A stretch of DNA of 13,096 nt, taken from contig JAQXHT010000105.1 of assembly GCA_029007415.1 (NCBI GenBank), positions 1 to 13,096 on the forward strand. The letters run 5' to 3'. A program made the position numbers and the translations under genes. The DNA comes from a bacterium. Its GTDB lineage: Bacteria; Bacillota_I; Bacilli_A; RF39; UBA660. Of this stretch, positions 1 through 6,030 are shown in pieces (within the stretch, counting starts at the first letter, position 1; each line of letters begins with the position of its first letter). Under the pieces are notes generated by a model. That model saw only the letters and a list, made by a program, of their open reading frames with translations. It searched no databases and was not told the origin of the DNA.

Positions 1-995
1 TAGATAATAAATTCTGTGAAAGTTGTGGTTCACCATTAGAGGTTGAAACAGAAGAAATCATTGAGGAAGAACCAATTCAAGAAGAAGTAGAAATTGTAGA
101 AGAATCACCAAAAGAAGAAAAATCTGAAGATGATGAAGAAAAACAAGATGATAAGCCGGTAGTAATAAAAGAAAATATTAATAATGAAGCTGAAAAAGTA
201 TCAGAAAATAAACCAAAAAGTAAGAGTAATAAAAATAATACTAAAAAAGTCAAAGTATCTAATAAGAAAAAGAAACTTATCATATCAATTATTATAATTT
301 TGGTTTTCTCTATTTCTACTGTTTGTTTTACCACTTATCAGTCTAAACATAACTGGTCTAAGTGGGTTAGTAAATTACCAACAAATGTCACTGAAAGTAA
401 ATATATTATTGAAGAAAAGAAACAGTATTCCATTAAAACAAAGAAAACTACTACTTCTGATAAAGAAACATTAAAAGGATGGACATTAGATAAAAGTAAT
501 TTACCCAATACTGAAGAGCTAGAAAAAGAAGTTAGTAGTATAGAAGAAATTAAAAAATTTGAAAGTGACAAAGATATAACTATCACTAATAAAGAAGTCA
601 TAGAAGAACAATATGAAGCAGTTCTTTGTGGATATTACAGTCCTAATGAAACTAGTAATAGATTCTATATTCCTAATAGTAGTAAACCTTATTGTGATAA
701 AGATGATAGTTATACATTAACTGAAACTGTTTCTAATCAACCAAAAGATACATATAAAATTGGTGATGATTATAAAGATAAATATTACACTAATACAGAT
801 GGAAATAAAATATATTACAAAATAGTTTCCTCAACACCAGTAAAAGTTAAATATAAATACAATAACAAAACGACCGATAATTTATATCACTTTTATAAAT
901 GGACTGAATGGAGTGAATATTCAGATAAAGAACAGAAAGAAAGTTCTACTGTAAAAGTAAGAGAAAGAACAGTTTATCGTTATAAGGTGAAATGA
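1..995 (+). CDS. Zinc-ribbon single-pass membrane protein with Trp/Tyr-rich ectodomain, 5' partial
   Basis: The frame is open from the left edge (first whole codon at 3) to TGA at 993-995, so the true start lies outside. The visible part is 330 residues. It begins with FCESCG, the second knuckle of a zinc ribbon whose first CxxC is missing. A very acidic Glu-rich stretch follows, then a Lys-rich run, one membrane segment at about residues 92-109, and an outside domain of about 220 residues. The ectodomain opens with NWSKWV and closes with WTEWSEYS...RTVYRYK, two versions of a W-S-x-W...Y-R-Y-K motif. It has two Cys (LCGYY and PYCDK) that could form a disulfide. The topology (ribbon inside, domain outside) is inferred from the positive residues before the helix. 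Function is unknown. The next gene starts 1 nt after the stop, with its ribosome site AAGGTGA inside this gene's 3' end, which supports co-transcription. Confidence 0.85.
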   Translation, partial: DNKFCESCGSPLEVETEEIIEEEPIQEEVEIVEESPKEEKSEDDEEKQDDKPVVIKENINNEAEKVSENKPKSKSNKNNTKKVKVSNKKKKLIISIIIILVFSISTVCFTTYQSKHNWSKWVSKLPTNVTESKYIIEEKKQYSIKTKKTTTSDKETLKGWTLDKSNLPNTEELEKEVSSIEEIKKFESDKDITITNKEVIEEQYEAVLCGYYSPNETSNRFYIPNSSKPYCDKDDSYTLTETVSNQPKDTYKIGDDYKDKYYTNTDGNKIYYKIVSSTPVKVKYKYNNKTTDNLYHFYKWTEWSEYSDKEQKESSTVKVRERTVYRYKVK

Positions 996-996
996 T

Positions 997-2136
997 ATGA
1001 AGAAGAAAGTATTAATAATAATAGGAGTAATAATATTATTACTGTTTAGTCTTTTAATATTTATGAACTTTAATAAAAAAGATACCAACAGTAACAAAAC
1101 AGAAGTTTCAGAAAAGACAGAGAATGTAATTAAAGTTCCTAATATGGTCGGTGAAGAAATAGGAACAGCACAAGAAGTATTAGAAAAACTAGGATTAGAA
1201 GTTACAGTTAAAGAAAAAGTATCAACTGATGAAGATAATATTGGAAAAGTTTATAAGCAAAGTGTTGTTGGTCCAATTAAAAATAAACAAACGATAACTC
1301 TTTATACTTATGTTTCTAATGAAGAAGTGAAAGTACCATCAGTTATTGGAATGAATAAAGATGAAGCTAAAGATGTCTTGACTAAACTAGGTTTTAGTGT
1401 AGCTTTAGAAGAAAAATTATCAAAAGAAAAAGAAGATAATATAGTTATTAAACAAGAAGTTAATAATAATAGTAAAGTTGTTAAAGGAAGTTTAATAAAA
1501 CTAGTATATGCTAAGAAAGAAATCGAAGAAGATAAAGATGCTAATAAAAATAGTCAGACGACAGTTAAAACAGAAGAAACTAATATTGCTAATAATAATG
1601 ATAACGTAAATAATAATAATAATAACAGTAGTAACAGCAATACTAATAATGGTAGTAACAATAATAATAGCGGTGTAAATAATCCGACTACACCAACCCC
1701 AGTAACGCCCAAAATAAGACTAACAGGAGGTTCAGACCACTATAGAAAAGGTTATGTAGCAGCATGTTTTTCTTATAGTATTACAAATGGAACTGGTAAA
1801 GAAAAAGTAGTATGGAAAAGTAGTAATACTTCTGTTGCTTCCGTTGATAGTAGAGGTTGTATAAGTCCAAATGCTGTATATGGAAAAGCATCAATATCAG
1901 TAACTATTGAAGGAACTAATGTTAGTGATTCAACATATATAGCTGTTCTTGGTCTAAAAGGAGACTTAAATGGTGATGGTATGATAGATGCTATTGATGC
2001 AGCTATTGCCATGGACTATTATGGTACTCGTGATGAGATAATACTATCAGTTGGAGATATTAATAAAGATGGAGTAATTAATGACTATGATTCGAGAGCT
2101 ATTTTAAACTATTTTAAAAATGGCGATAGATGGTAA
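997..2136 (+). CDS. Membrane-anchored PASTA-PASTA-Ig-like-dockerin surface protein
   Basis: 379 residues. An N-terminal membrane anchor (about 5-23) has no lipobox Cys. Two PASTA domains follow at about 46-106 (VPNMVGEEIGTAQEVLEKLG) and 111-173 (VPSVIGMNKDEAKDVLTKLG). PASTA domains bind muropeptides or peptidoglycan in Ser/Thr kinases and penicillin-binding proteins, but no kinase or transpeptidase domain is present here. An Asn-rich linker (about 194-230) leads to a bacterial Ig-like (Big_2-type) domain at about 240-317 (VVWKSSNTSVASVD). The protein ends in a type I dockerin at 322-376, with two calcium loops DLNGDGMIDAIDA and DINKDGVINDYDS. Dockerins bind cohesin modules, and no cohesin is visible in this window. 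The start ATG at 997 is preceded by AAGGTGA at 984-990. My inference is a wall-associated adaptor that could recruit a cohesin-bearing partner. The domain calls are firm; the biological role is not. Confidence 0.9.
   Translation: MKKKVLIIIGVIILLLFSLLIFMNFNKKDTNSNKTEVSEKTENVIKVPNMVGEEIGTAQEVLEKLGLEVTVKEKVSTDEDNIGKVYKQSVVGPIKNKQTITLYTYVSNEEVKVPSVIGMNKDEAKDVLTKLGFSVALEEKLSKEKEDNIVIKQEVNNNSKVVKGSLIKLVYAKKEIEEDKDANKNSQTTVKTEETNIANNNDNVNNNNNNSSNSNTNNGSNNNNSGVNNPTTPTPVTPKIRLTGGSDHYRKGYVAACFSYSITNGTGKEKVVWKSSNTSVASVDSRGCISPNAVYGKASISVTIEGTNVSDSTYIAVLGLKGDLNGDGMIDAIDAAIAMDYYGTRDEIILSVGDINKDGVINDYDSRAILNYFKNGDRW
1576..1686 (+). repeat. Asn-codon (AAT/AAC) low-complexity tract
   Basis: This stretch inside the dockerin gene encodes residues about 194-230, dominated by Asn with scattered Ser, Thr and Gly. 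It forms a flexible linker between the PASTA and Ig-like domains. AAT-rich tracts of this kind are prone to slippage, so length variation among strains is plausible, but that is inference. Confidence 0.7.
1960..2124 (+). other. Type I dockerin module at the C-terminus
   Basis: Encodes residues 322-376 of the PASTA protein. Two 12-residue EF-hand-like loops are visible, each with Asp/Asn/Asp at positions 1, 3 and 5 and a hydrophobic residue at 8: DLNGDGMIDAID and DINKDGVINDYD. Each is followed by a short helix (AAIAMDYYG; SRAILNYFKNG). The two-fold arrangement about 33 residues apart is the hallmark of dockerins, as opposed to single EF-hands. The module sits at the extreme C-terminus, as is usual for the family. 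Confidence 0.9.
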
Positions 2137-2142
2137 AGAAGT

Positions 2143-2148
2143 GAGGAG
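2143..2148 (+). promoter_or_regulatory. Ribosome binding site GAGGAG deciding the start at 2157
   Basis: GAGGAG ends 8 nt before ATG 2157. An upstream in-frame GTG at 2148 would overlap this site and leave no usable Shine-Dalgarno sequence at normal distance. ATG 2157 also gives the usual MxCxxCG start of zinc-ribbon proteins. Confidence 0.65.
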
Positions 2149-2156
2149 TGAGGAAA

Positions 2157-3422
2157 ATGTTCTGTGGACAATGTGGAACAAAAAATGAAAAAGGTGCTGC
2201 ATTTTGTGAAAATTGTGGTGCTAAGTTAAAAGAAGTACCTAAGGAAGAAGAAAAAGAAAAAAAATCTACATCTAAAAAAGTAGAAAAAAAGAAGAAGGAT
2301 TTATCCAAAAAACAAAAAGTTTTAATAGCAGTAATTGCTATAGTATTAGTAGTATCGTTTGGTTACTATAAGTCATTAGAAAAGAAAGCAAGTCCTGAAA
2401 CAATAGTTAGAAATTATCTGACTGCAATCAATAATCAAGATTATGAAACAATCTATGATATGTTAGACGTTTCATCATCATCTGAGTTTGTTAGTAAAAA
2501 AGCCTATAAAGAAGCTTTAGCTAAAATGATTCAATCTAAAGGAGAACTTGGTACTATAAATGTTGGAACAGTAACTTATGAAAACGGTGGATTAAAAGCT
2601 GTAGTACCATTTACATCTTCTAAATATAAATCTAACTCTATATTAGGAAGTGATAACTCTTTAAAAATAAATCTTATTAAAACATCAAATAAGAAATATA
2701 TTTTCTTTAATGATTGGAAAATAGATGATTCAACATTAATAACTCTTGATACAGTAAAAAATTATTACATAAAAGCTCCAAAAGATACTAAAGTAACATA
2801 TGGTGGAGTTAGTGTTAGTGATAAATATATTGATAGTTCTAAAAATGGTAGTAAAGAAAGTACAGTAGTGTATTATAAATTACCAGAAGTATTAAAAGCA
2901 GAAACAAGCGTAGTAGCAAAATTAAAAGATGGAACAGAAGTAACAGGAAAAGTAACACCTTCATCTTATAATACAATGTATACAGTTTCAATTACTAAAT
3001 CTAATTTATCTAATAGTGTTCAATCTAAATTATTAGAAGCAGCTAAGAATGACTTTAATACAATAGTAAAAGGTTTACTTGAAGAAAAAGAATTTTCTAA
3101 TATTAAAAGTAATTTTTCTAGTAAAGAATCTTTAGACAACTTTGAGAGTAATTACAATTACGGTTTGAAGAATAGAAAAAATAGTAACTATGCTATAAGT
3201 AATTATCAATTAACAGATGCAGAAATATCATCAGTAGCAATAGGAAGTAATTGTCTTTATGAAGTAAGAGTAAGTATTGATTATAAGTATGATAGCAAAT
3301 ATAAAAATGATGAAGAAGCTTCAACTAATGATTACAATAGAACAGGCTATTTTACCTTCTATTACACTTATGAAGATGGTTATAAATTAGTAAATATGTC
3401 AAATGTCCCTAGTTTTTATTAG
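2157..3422 (+). CDS. TcaA/YvbJ-like zinc-ribbon single-pass membrane protein
   Basis: 421 residues from ATG 2157. The N-terminus is a complete zinc ribbon with C3, C6, C17 and C20 (MFCGQCG ... FCENCG). A Lys/Glu-rich linker and one membrane helix at about 54-71 follow, then an outside region of about 350 residues. The first outside part (SPETIVRNYLTAINNQDYETIYDML) resembles the membrane-proximal domain of TcaA/YvbJ-type proteins. An Ig-like beta-rich part follows (about 205-280), and the C-terminal about 120 residues resemble an NTF2-like fold (QSKLLEAAKNDFNTIVKGLLE...GYFTFYYTYEDGYKLVNM). TcaA in staphylococci affects glycopeptide sensitivity and wall-polymer attachment. Transferring that role here is inference from architecture only. 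The downstream gene begins 14 nt after the stop. Confidence 0.82.
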   Translation: MFCGQCGTKNEKGAAFCENCGAKLKEVPKEEEKEKKSTSKKVEKKKKDLSKKQKVLIAVIAIVLVVSFGYYKSLEKKASPETIVRNYLTAINNQDYETIYDMLDVSSSSEFVSKKAYKEALAKMIQSKGELGTINVGTVTYENGGLKAVVPFTSSKYKSNSILGSDNSLKINLIKTSNKKYIFFNDWKIDDSTLITLDTVKNYYIKAPKDTKVTYGGVSVSDKYIDSSKNGSKESTVVYYKLPEVLKAETSVVAKLKDGTEVTGKVTPSSYNTMYTVSITKSNLSNSVQSKLLEAAKNDFNTIVKGLLEEKEFSNIKSNFSSKESLDNFESNYNYGLKNRKNSNYAISNYQLTDAEISSVAIGSNCLYEVRVSIDYKYDSKYKNDEEASTNDYNRTGYFTFYYTYEDGYKLVNMSNVPSFY

Positions 3423-3430
3423 AAAGGAAA

Positions 3431-3490
3431 TAAATTATGGCAAAATTTTGTACAAAGTGTGGTAAACCGCTACAAGATGGAAAACCTTGT
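3431..3490 (+). repeat. 60-bp direct repeat, copy A (start region of first Yip1-like paralog)
   Basis: It matches 4278-4337 at 57 of 60 positions, covering the last 6 nt before the start codon and the zinc-ribbon codons MAKFCTKCGKPLxDGKPC. The rest of the two genes has diverged strongly. Confidence 0.85.
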
Positions 3491-4270
3491 AGTTGTACTG
3501 CAAAAGAAGAAAAAAAAATATCAGTTAAAATGCAAGCTGCAGAAGATGAAGAAGAAAAAGATGACTCAAAATTTGGTAGTATGCTAGATGACTTTATAGC
3601 TATTATTAAGGGAATGTTTAAAAAACCAGTTAATACTATAGAAAAATATTCAAGTGTTAAAAACTATAATTTAGCATTAGTATCAATTGTAATAAACTTA
3701 GTATTATTTGGTTTATTAGGTCATGTATTTATTGATAACTGCTTAAAAAATGTAGGATTTAGTCTTAATAATATAGAAGGTCTAATTAGTGGTATTGATG
3801 AAAATATCACAAGTATGAATAATCTAAATATAGGTCTAAAATGTGGAATAGGTATGGGAATTGTTTCATTATGTATGATAGGTGTTCTATATCTAATGCA
3901 CAATGAAGTATATAAGAAAAAAATCAATATTAAAAAAATTATAGTATTAATAGGAATAACAGAAGTGTTCTTATCAGTAGGATACCTATTATCAATGATT
4001 GTATCATTTATTAGTTTATTCTTAGCATTAGTAGTGTTCATAGCATTTATAATCATATTCTTTATATATTTATATCAAGGATATTTGCTTCTTGCTAAAA
4101 CTAAAAAGTCACAAACCATATATTCATATATTGCTGGAATGGTAATACCAGTAGTAGCATTTTCTATTGTAGCAGGTATTGCTAGTATGTCTTATATGGT
4201 ATCTGCTGTTGGAAAAAGCACAGTTAATAATAACACAAAAATCAATTCTAGTAGCAGAGGTTATTATTAG
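3437..4270 (+). CDS. Zinc-ribbon multi-pass membrane protein, Yip1-like (paralog 1)
   Basis: 277 residues. It starts MAKFCTKCGKPLQDGKPCSC, with C5, C8, C18 and C20. The second knuckle is C-x-C, not C-x2-C. An acidic cytosolic stretch leads to FKKPVNTIEKY (61-71), then about five hydrophobic segments near 78-100, 135-155, 166-190, 191-214 and 229-256. The C-terminal tail is short and Asn/Ser-rich. Layout and the KKPxxTxEKY motif just before the first helix are like Firmicutes zinc-ribbon proteins with a Yip1-type or DUF-class membrane domain; I cannot name the exact family. The start has the ribosome site AGAAAGGAA at 3421-3429. The next gene is a paralog only 13 nt downstream, so the pair arose by tandem duplication. 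Function is unknown. Confidence 0.83.
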   Translation: MAKFCTKCGKPLQDGKPCSCTAKEEKKISVKMQAAEDEEEKDDSKFGSMLDDFIAIIKGMFKKPVNTIEKYSSVKNYNLALVSIVINLVLFGLLGHVFIDNCLKNVGFSLNNIEGLISGIDENITSMNNLNIGLKCGIGMGIVSLCMIGVLYLMHNEVYKKKINIKKIIVLIGITEVFLSVGYLLSMIVSFISLFLALVVFIAFIIIFFIYLYQGYLLLAKTKKSQTIYSYIAGMVIPVVAFSIVAGIASMSYMVSAVGKSTVNNNTKINSSSRGYY

Positions 4271-4277
4271 GAAGGAG

Positions 4278-4337
4278 TAAATTATGGCAAAATTTTGTAC
4301 AAAATGTGGTAAACCACTAAAAGATGGAAAACCTTGT
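4278..4337 (+). repeat. 60-bp direct repeat, copy B (start region of second Yip1-like paralog)
   Basis: Partner of 3431-3490, with three mismatches over 60 bases. Only two mismatches alter an amino acid or lie at variable sites, while sequence outside the block aligns poorly. Confidence 0.85.
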
Positions 4338-5108
4338 GATTGTTCTGTTAAGGAAGAAAAAGTAGTTAAAGAGACAGCAGAAAACACTAATGAATTAATT
4401 AGTAATGTATCTGATATATATAAAAATACTCTTAAAAAGCCTTATGAAACAATGGAAAAGTATAAAGAAAAAAATACTAAATTAAGTCTTATTTTAATAT
4501 TAATAAATGCTATAGTATTTGGAATATCTGGTTACTTTTTGATAACCAATACCTATACTGGAATTATAAAAGATTTAGCTACTAAATTCCAAAGTATGGT
4601 ATCTATTTTACAAATTGATGTTTCATCAATGACAGCAAGTTTGCAATTACCATTCTTTAAAGTATTTATACTATTTGCAATTATAATTATTCTAAATTAT
4701 GTCTTCTTAGCATTAATGTCAAAACTATTTGTAGGTAAGATATTTAAAGGAAAAGGAACTTTTAGTGATTATTTATCAGTAATCGCTCTTGCTACTCCAC
4801 TATCTACTTTCTTAATGTTAGCTTCAATTGTTTGTAGTTTTGTATTCTATAAATTAGCTCTTATCTTTTCAATTATTTCAGTATTAGCTTTTATTGTAAT
4901 GCTAGTAACTGGTTATGTTGATTTACTTAAAGCTAAGGAACAAAAATTAGGTTATTCAGTATGTTTAAGTTTAATTACAACTTTTATTTTAGATATAATC
5001 GCTCTTATTATTATTGGTGTTATAGTAGGAATGAGTCTTTATAATGAATATTCAACAACATCAACAACTGTTCCAAGTAGTAATAGTAGCTACACTATTG
5101 GGGCATAA
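4284..5108 (+). CDS. Zinc-ribbon multi-pass membrane protein, Yip1-like (paralog 2)
   Basis: 274 residues, start MAKFCTKCGKPLKDGKPCDC with C5, C8, C18 and C20, the same C-x-C second knuckle as its upstream paralog. KKPYETMEKY (51-60) corresponds to KKPVNTIEKY in paralog 1. Hydrophobic segments lie near 67-88, 124-148, 165-187, 190-212 and 224-251, matching the five-helix layout of paralog 1, and the tail is Ser/Thr-rich. The ribosome site GGAAGGAG lies at 4270-4277, 6 nt before ATG. Outside the first 20 residues identity between the paralogs is low, so they probably have different partners, perhaps acting as a heteromer (inference). It is the last gene of the run and is followed after 18 nt by a terminator hairpin. 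Confidence 0.83.
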   Translation: MAKFCTKCGKPLKDGKPCDCSVKEEKVVKETAENTNELISNVSDIYKNTLKKPYETMEKYKEKNTKLSLILILINAIVFGISGYFLITNTYTGIIKDLATKFQSMVSILQIDVSSMTASLQLPFFKVFILFAIIIILNYVFLALMSKLFVGKIFKGKGTFSDYLSVIALATPLSTFLMLASIVCSFVFYKLALIFSIISVLAFIVMLVTGYVDLLKAKEQKLGYSVCLSLITTFILDIIALIIIGVIVGMSLYNEYSTTSTTVPSSNSSYTIGA

Positions 5109-5126
5109 TTAAAAATATATAAAAAG

Positions 5127-5159
5127 AAAAAACTGTGAAAAATTAATTCACAGTTTTTT
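5127..5159. terminator. Bidirectional intrinsic terminator
   Basis: A perfect 13-bp inverted repeat, AAAAAACTGTGAA (5127-5139) and TTCACAGTTTTTT (5147-5159), with a 7-nt loop. It has a T run on the + side and an A run on the left arm, so it works for both the zinc-ribbon operon (+) and rpsD (-), which converge here. Confidence 0.9.
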
Positions 5160-5171
5160 AAGTTATACAAA

Positions 5172-5774
5172 TTACTTATTATAGAATTCAACGATTAGTG
5201 ATTCATTGATATCCATATTTAATTCATTACGTTCAGGATATCTAACATAAGTACCTTCTAACTTGTTTTCATCAAAAGTAACATATTCTACGCGCTTGTT
5301 TACTTTAGAAATAGCATCAAGAGCAGCCTTATGGTCTTTAGAATTTTCTTTTAATGCAATAGTGCTACCTGGTTTAACTCTGTATGAAGGGATATCAACT
5401 TTCTTACCATTAACAGTAATATGTCCGTGGTTTACAAGTTGTCTAGCTCCACGACGAGTAGTAGCAAATCCCATACGATAAACTAAGTTATCAAGACGAG
5501 ATTCAAGTAGGATTAAGAAATTAGTACCATGAACTCCAGCCATTTTACTAGCTTCATCAAAAGTCTTACGGAATTGCTTTTCATTAACTCCATACATAAA
5601 ACGTAATTTTTGTTTTTCTTTTAATTGGTTAGAGTAATCACTAGGTTTACCTTTTCTATCTTTACCGTGTTGTCCAGGTCCATAAGGACGTTTAGCTAAT
5701 TCTTTACCAGTTTCAGTTAAAGAAAAACCAACACGACGAGATTGTTTGTAACTAGGTCCAGTATATCTTGCCAT
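5172..5774 (-). CDS. rpsD: 30S ribosomal protein S4
   Basis: 200 residues starting MARYTGPSYKQSRRVGFSL, the normal S4 length and beginning. S4 nucleates 30S assembly by binding the 5' domain of 16S rRNA and also acts as a translational repressor. The N-terminal domain carries KELAKRPYGPGQHG and the S4 RNA-binding domain spans about 90-150 (SRLDNLVYRMGFATTRRGARQLV). It lacks the N-terminal zinc-binding cysteines, so it is the zinc-free form. I chose ATG 5774 because AAGGAG lies just upstream (5785-5790 on this strand, 10 nt before the ATG). A longer in-frame extension from 5825 adds 17 residues absent from the family and overlaps the regulatory leader. It is transcribed alone from a strong promoter and converges on the zinc-ribbon operon. 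Confidence 0.98.
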   Translation of the reverse strand: MARYTGPSYKQSRRVGFSLTETGKELAKRPYGPGQHGKDRKGKPSDYSNQLKEKQKLRFMYGVNEKQFRKTFDEASKMAGVHGTNFLILLESRLDNLVYRMGFATTRRGARQLVNHGHITVNGKKVDIPSYRVKPGSTIALKENSKDHKAALDAISKVNKRVEYVTFDENKLEGTYVRYPERNELNMDINESLIVEFYNK

Positions 5775-5937
5775 TTTAAAATTCTCCTTTCTTTTATTTG
5801 CATCTTCCTTGATAATTGTTTCCAAAACTTTCTATGGGAGTTTTGTATTGTTCTTTCGCTTCACAGCAACGAAGTTACTTGAAACTTTCAAAAAACACAT
5901 ATAAAAAGGCGAAACATTGCTGTTCAAGTAAAATTGC
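5775..5937 (-). promoter_or_regulatory. rpsD leader RNA, probable S4 autoregulatory element
   Basis: The roughly 163-nt untranslated leader of rpsD on the - strand. Three complementary pairs are visible: TTACTTGAA (5931-5923) with TTCAAGTAA (5883-5875), 9 bp; CAGCAA (5922-5917) with TTGCTG (5869-5864), 6 bp; TTTCGC (5914-5909) with GCGAAA (5859-5854), 6 bp. The 5' arms and the 3' arms run in the same order, so the helices cross one another (pseudoknots) or are alternatives. A further 7-bp hairpin lies at 5823-5845 without a following U run. S4 is known to repress its own mRNA in Bacillus subtilis and, through a double pseudoknot, in Escherichia coli. That this leader does so is inferred from position and structure. 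Confidence 0.75.
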
Positions 5938-5943
5938 AGATTT

Positions 5944-5972
5944 ATTGTAATATAAAAACCGCTATTTGTCAA
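5944..5972 (-). promoter_or_regulatory. rpsD promoter (sigma-A type)
   Basis: On the - strand the -35 is TTGACA (5972-5967, perfect consensus), the spacer is 17 nt, and the -10 is TACAAT (5949-5944, one mismatch). The predicted transcript start is near 5937. A strong constitutive promoter suits a ribosomal protein gene. Confidence 0.88.
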
Positions 5973-5975
5973 ATA

Positions 5976-6003
5976 TTTGTAGATAAAAAGTGAAGATTAT
6001 GAT
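5976..6003 (+). promoter_or_regulatory. Candidate promoter of the ezrA operon
   Basis: -10 TATGAT at 5998-6003 with a poor -35 (TTTGTA, 5976-5981) and a 16-nt spacer. It partly sits in a 10-bp palindrome ATGATATCAT (5999-6008). It would be nearly back to back with the rpsD promoter. The -35 match is weak, so this is only the best candidate in the gap. Confidence 0.35.
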
Positions 6004-6016
6004 ATCATTAGGTAGT

Positions 6017-6022
6017 AGGTGA
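6017..6022 (+). promoter_or_regulatory. Ribosome binding site AGGTGA of ezrA
   Basis: AGGTGA ends 8 nt before ATG 6031. In-frame GTG 6019 and ATG 6022 overlap the site itself. ATG 6022 could use the poorer AGGTAG at 6010-6015, so a protein three residues longer cannot be excluded. Confidence 0.55.
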
Positions 6023-6030
6023 TGCACAAT

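Noticed and set aside
300..995. TTG at 300 as the start of the first gene
   Set aside because: The frame is open to the left edge and encodes a zinc-ribbon half and linker with the same composition; TTG 300 would cut through the membrane helix.
1576..1686. Trinucleotide repeat as a CRISPR or mobile-element trace
   Set aside because: There are no regular spacers or fixed repeat units; it is in frame and encodes a typical Asn-rich linker.
3721..4387. Antisense reading frames opposite the two multi-pass paralogs
   Set aside because: They mirror Ile/Leu/Val codons of the real membrane proteins, lack ribosome sites, and the + strand frames are well supported.
5775..5825. Extended N-terminus of rpsD from 5825
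   Set aside because: S4 proteins begin at MARYTG; the extra 17 codons fall in the regulatory leader upstream of the ribosome site.
5823..5845. Hairpin CAAAACT/AGTTTTG as a terminator or attenuator in the rpsD leader
   Set aside because: The stem is 7 bp, A/T-rich and not followed by a U run on the rpsD strand; at most it is part of the leader fold.
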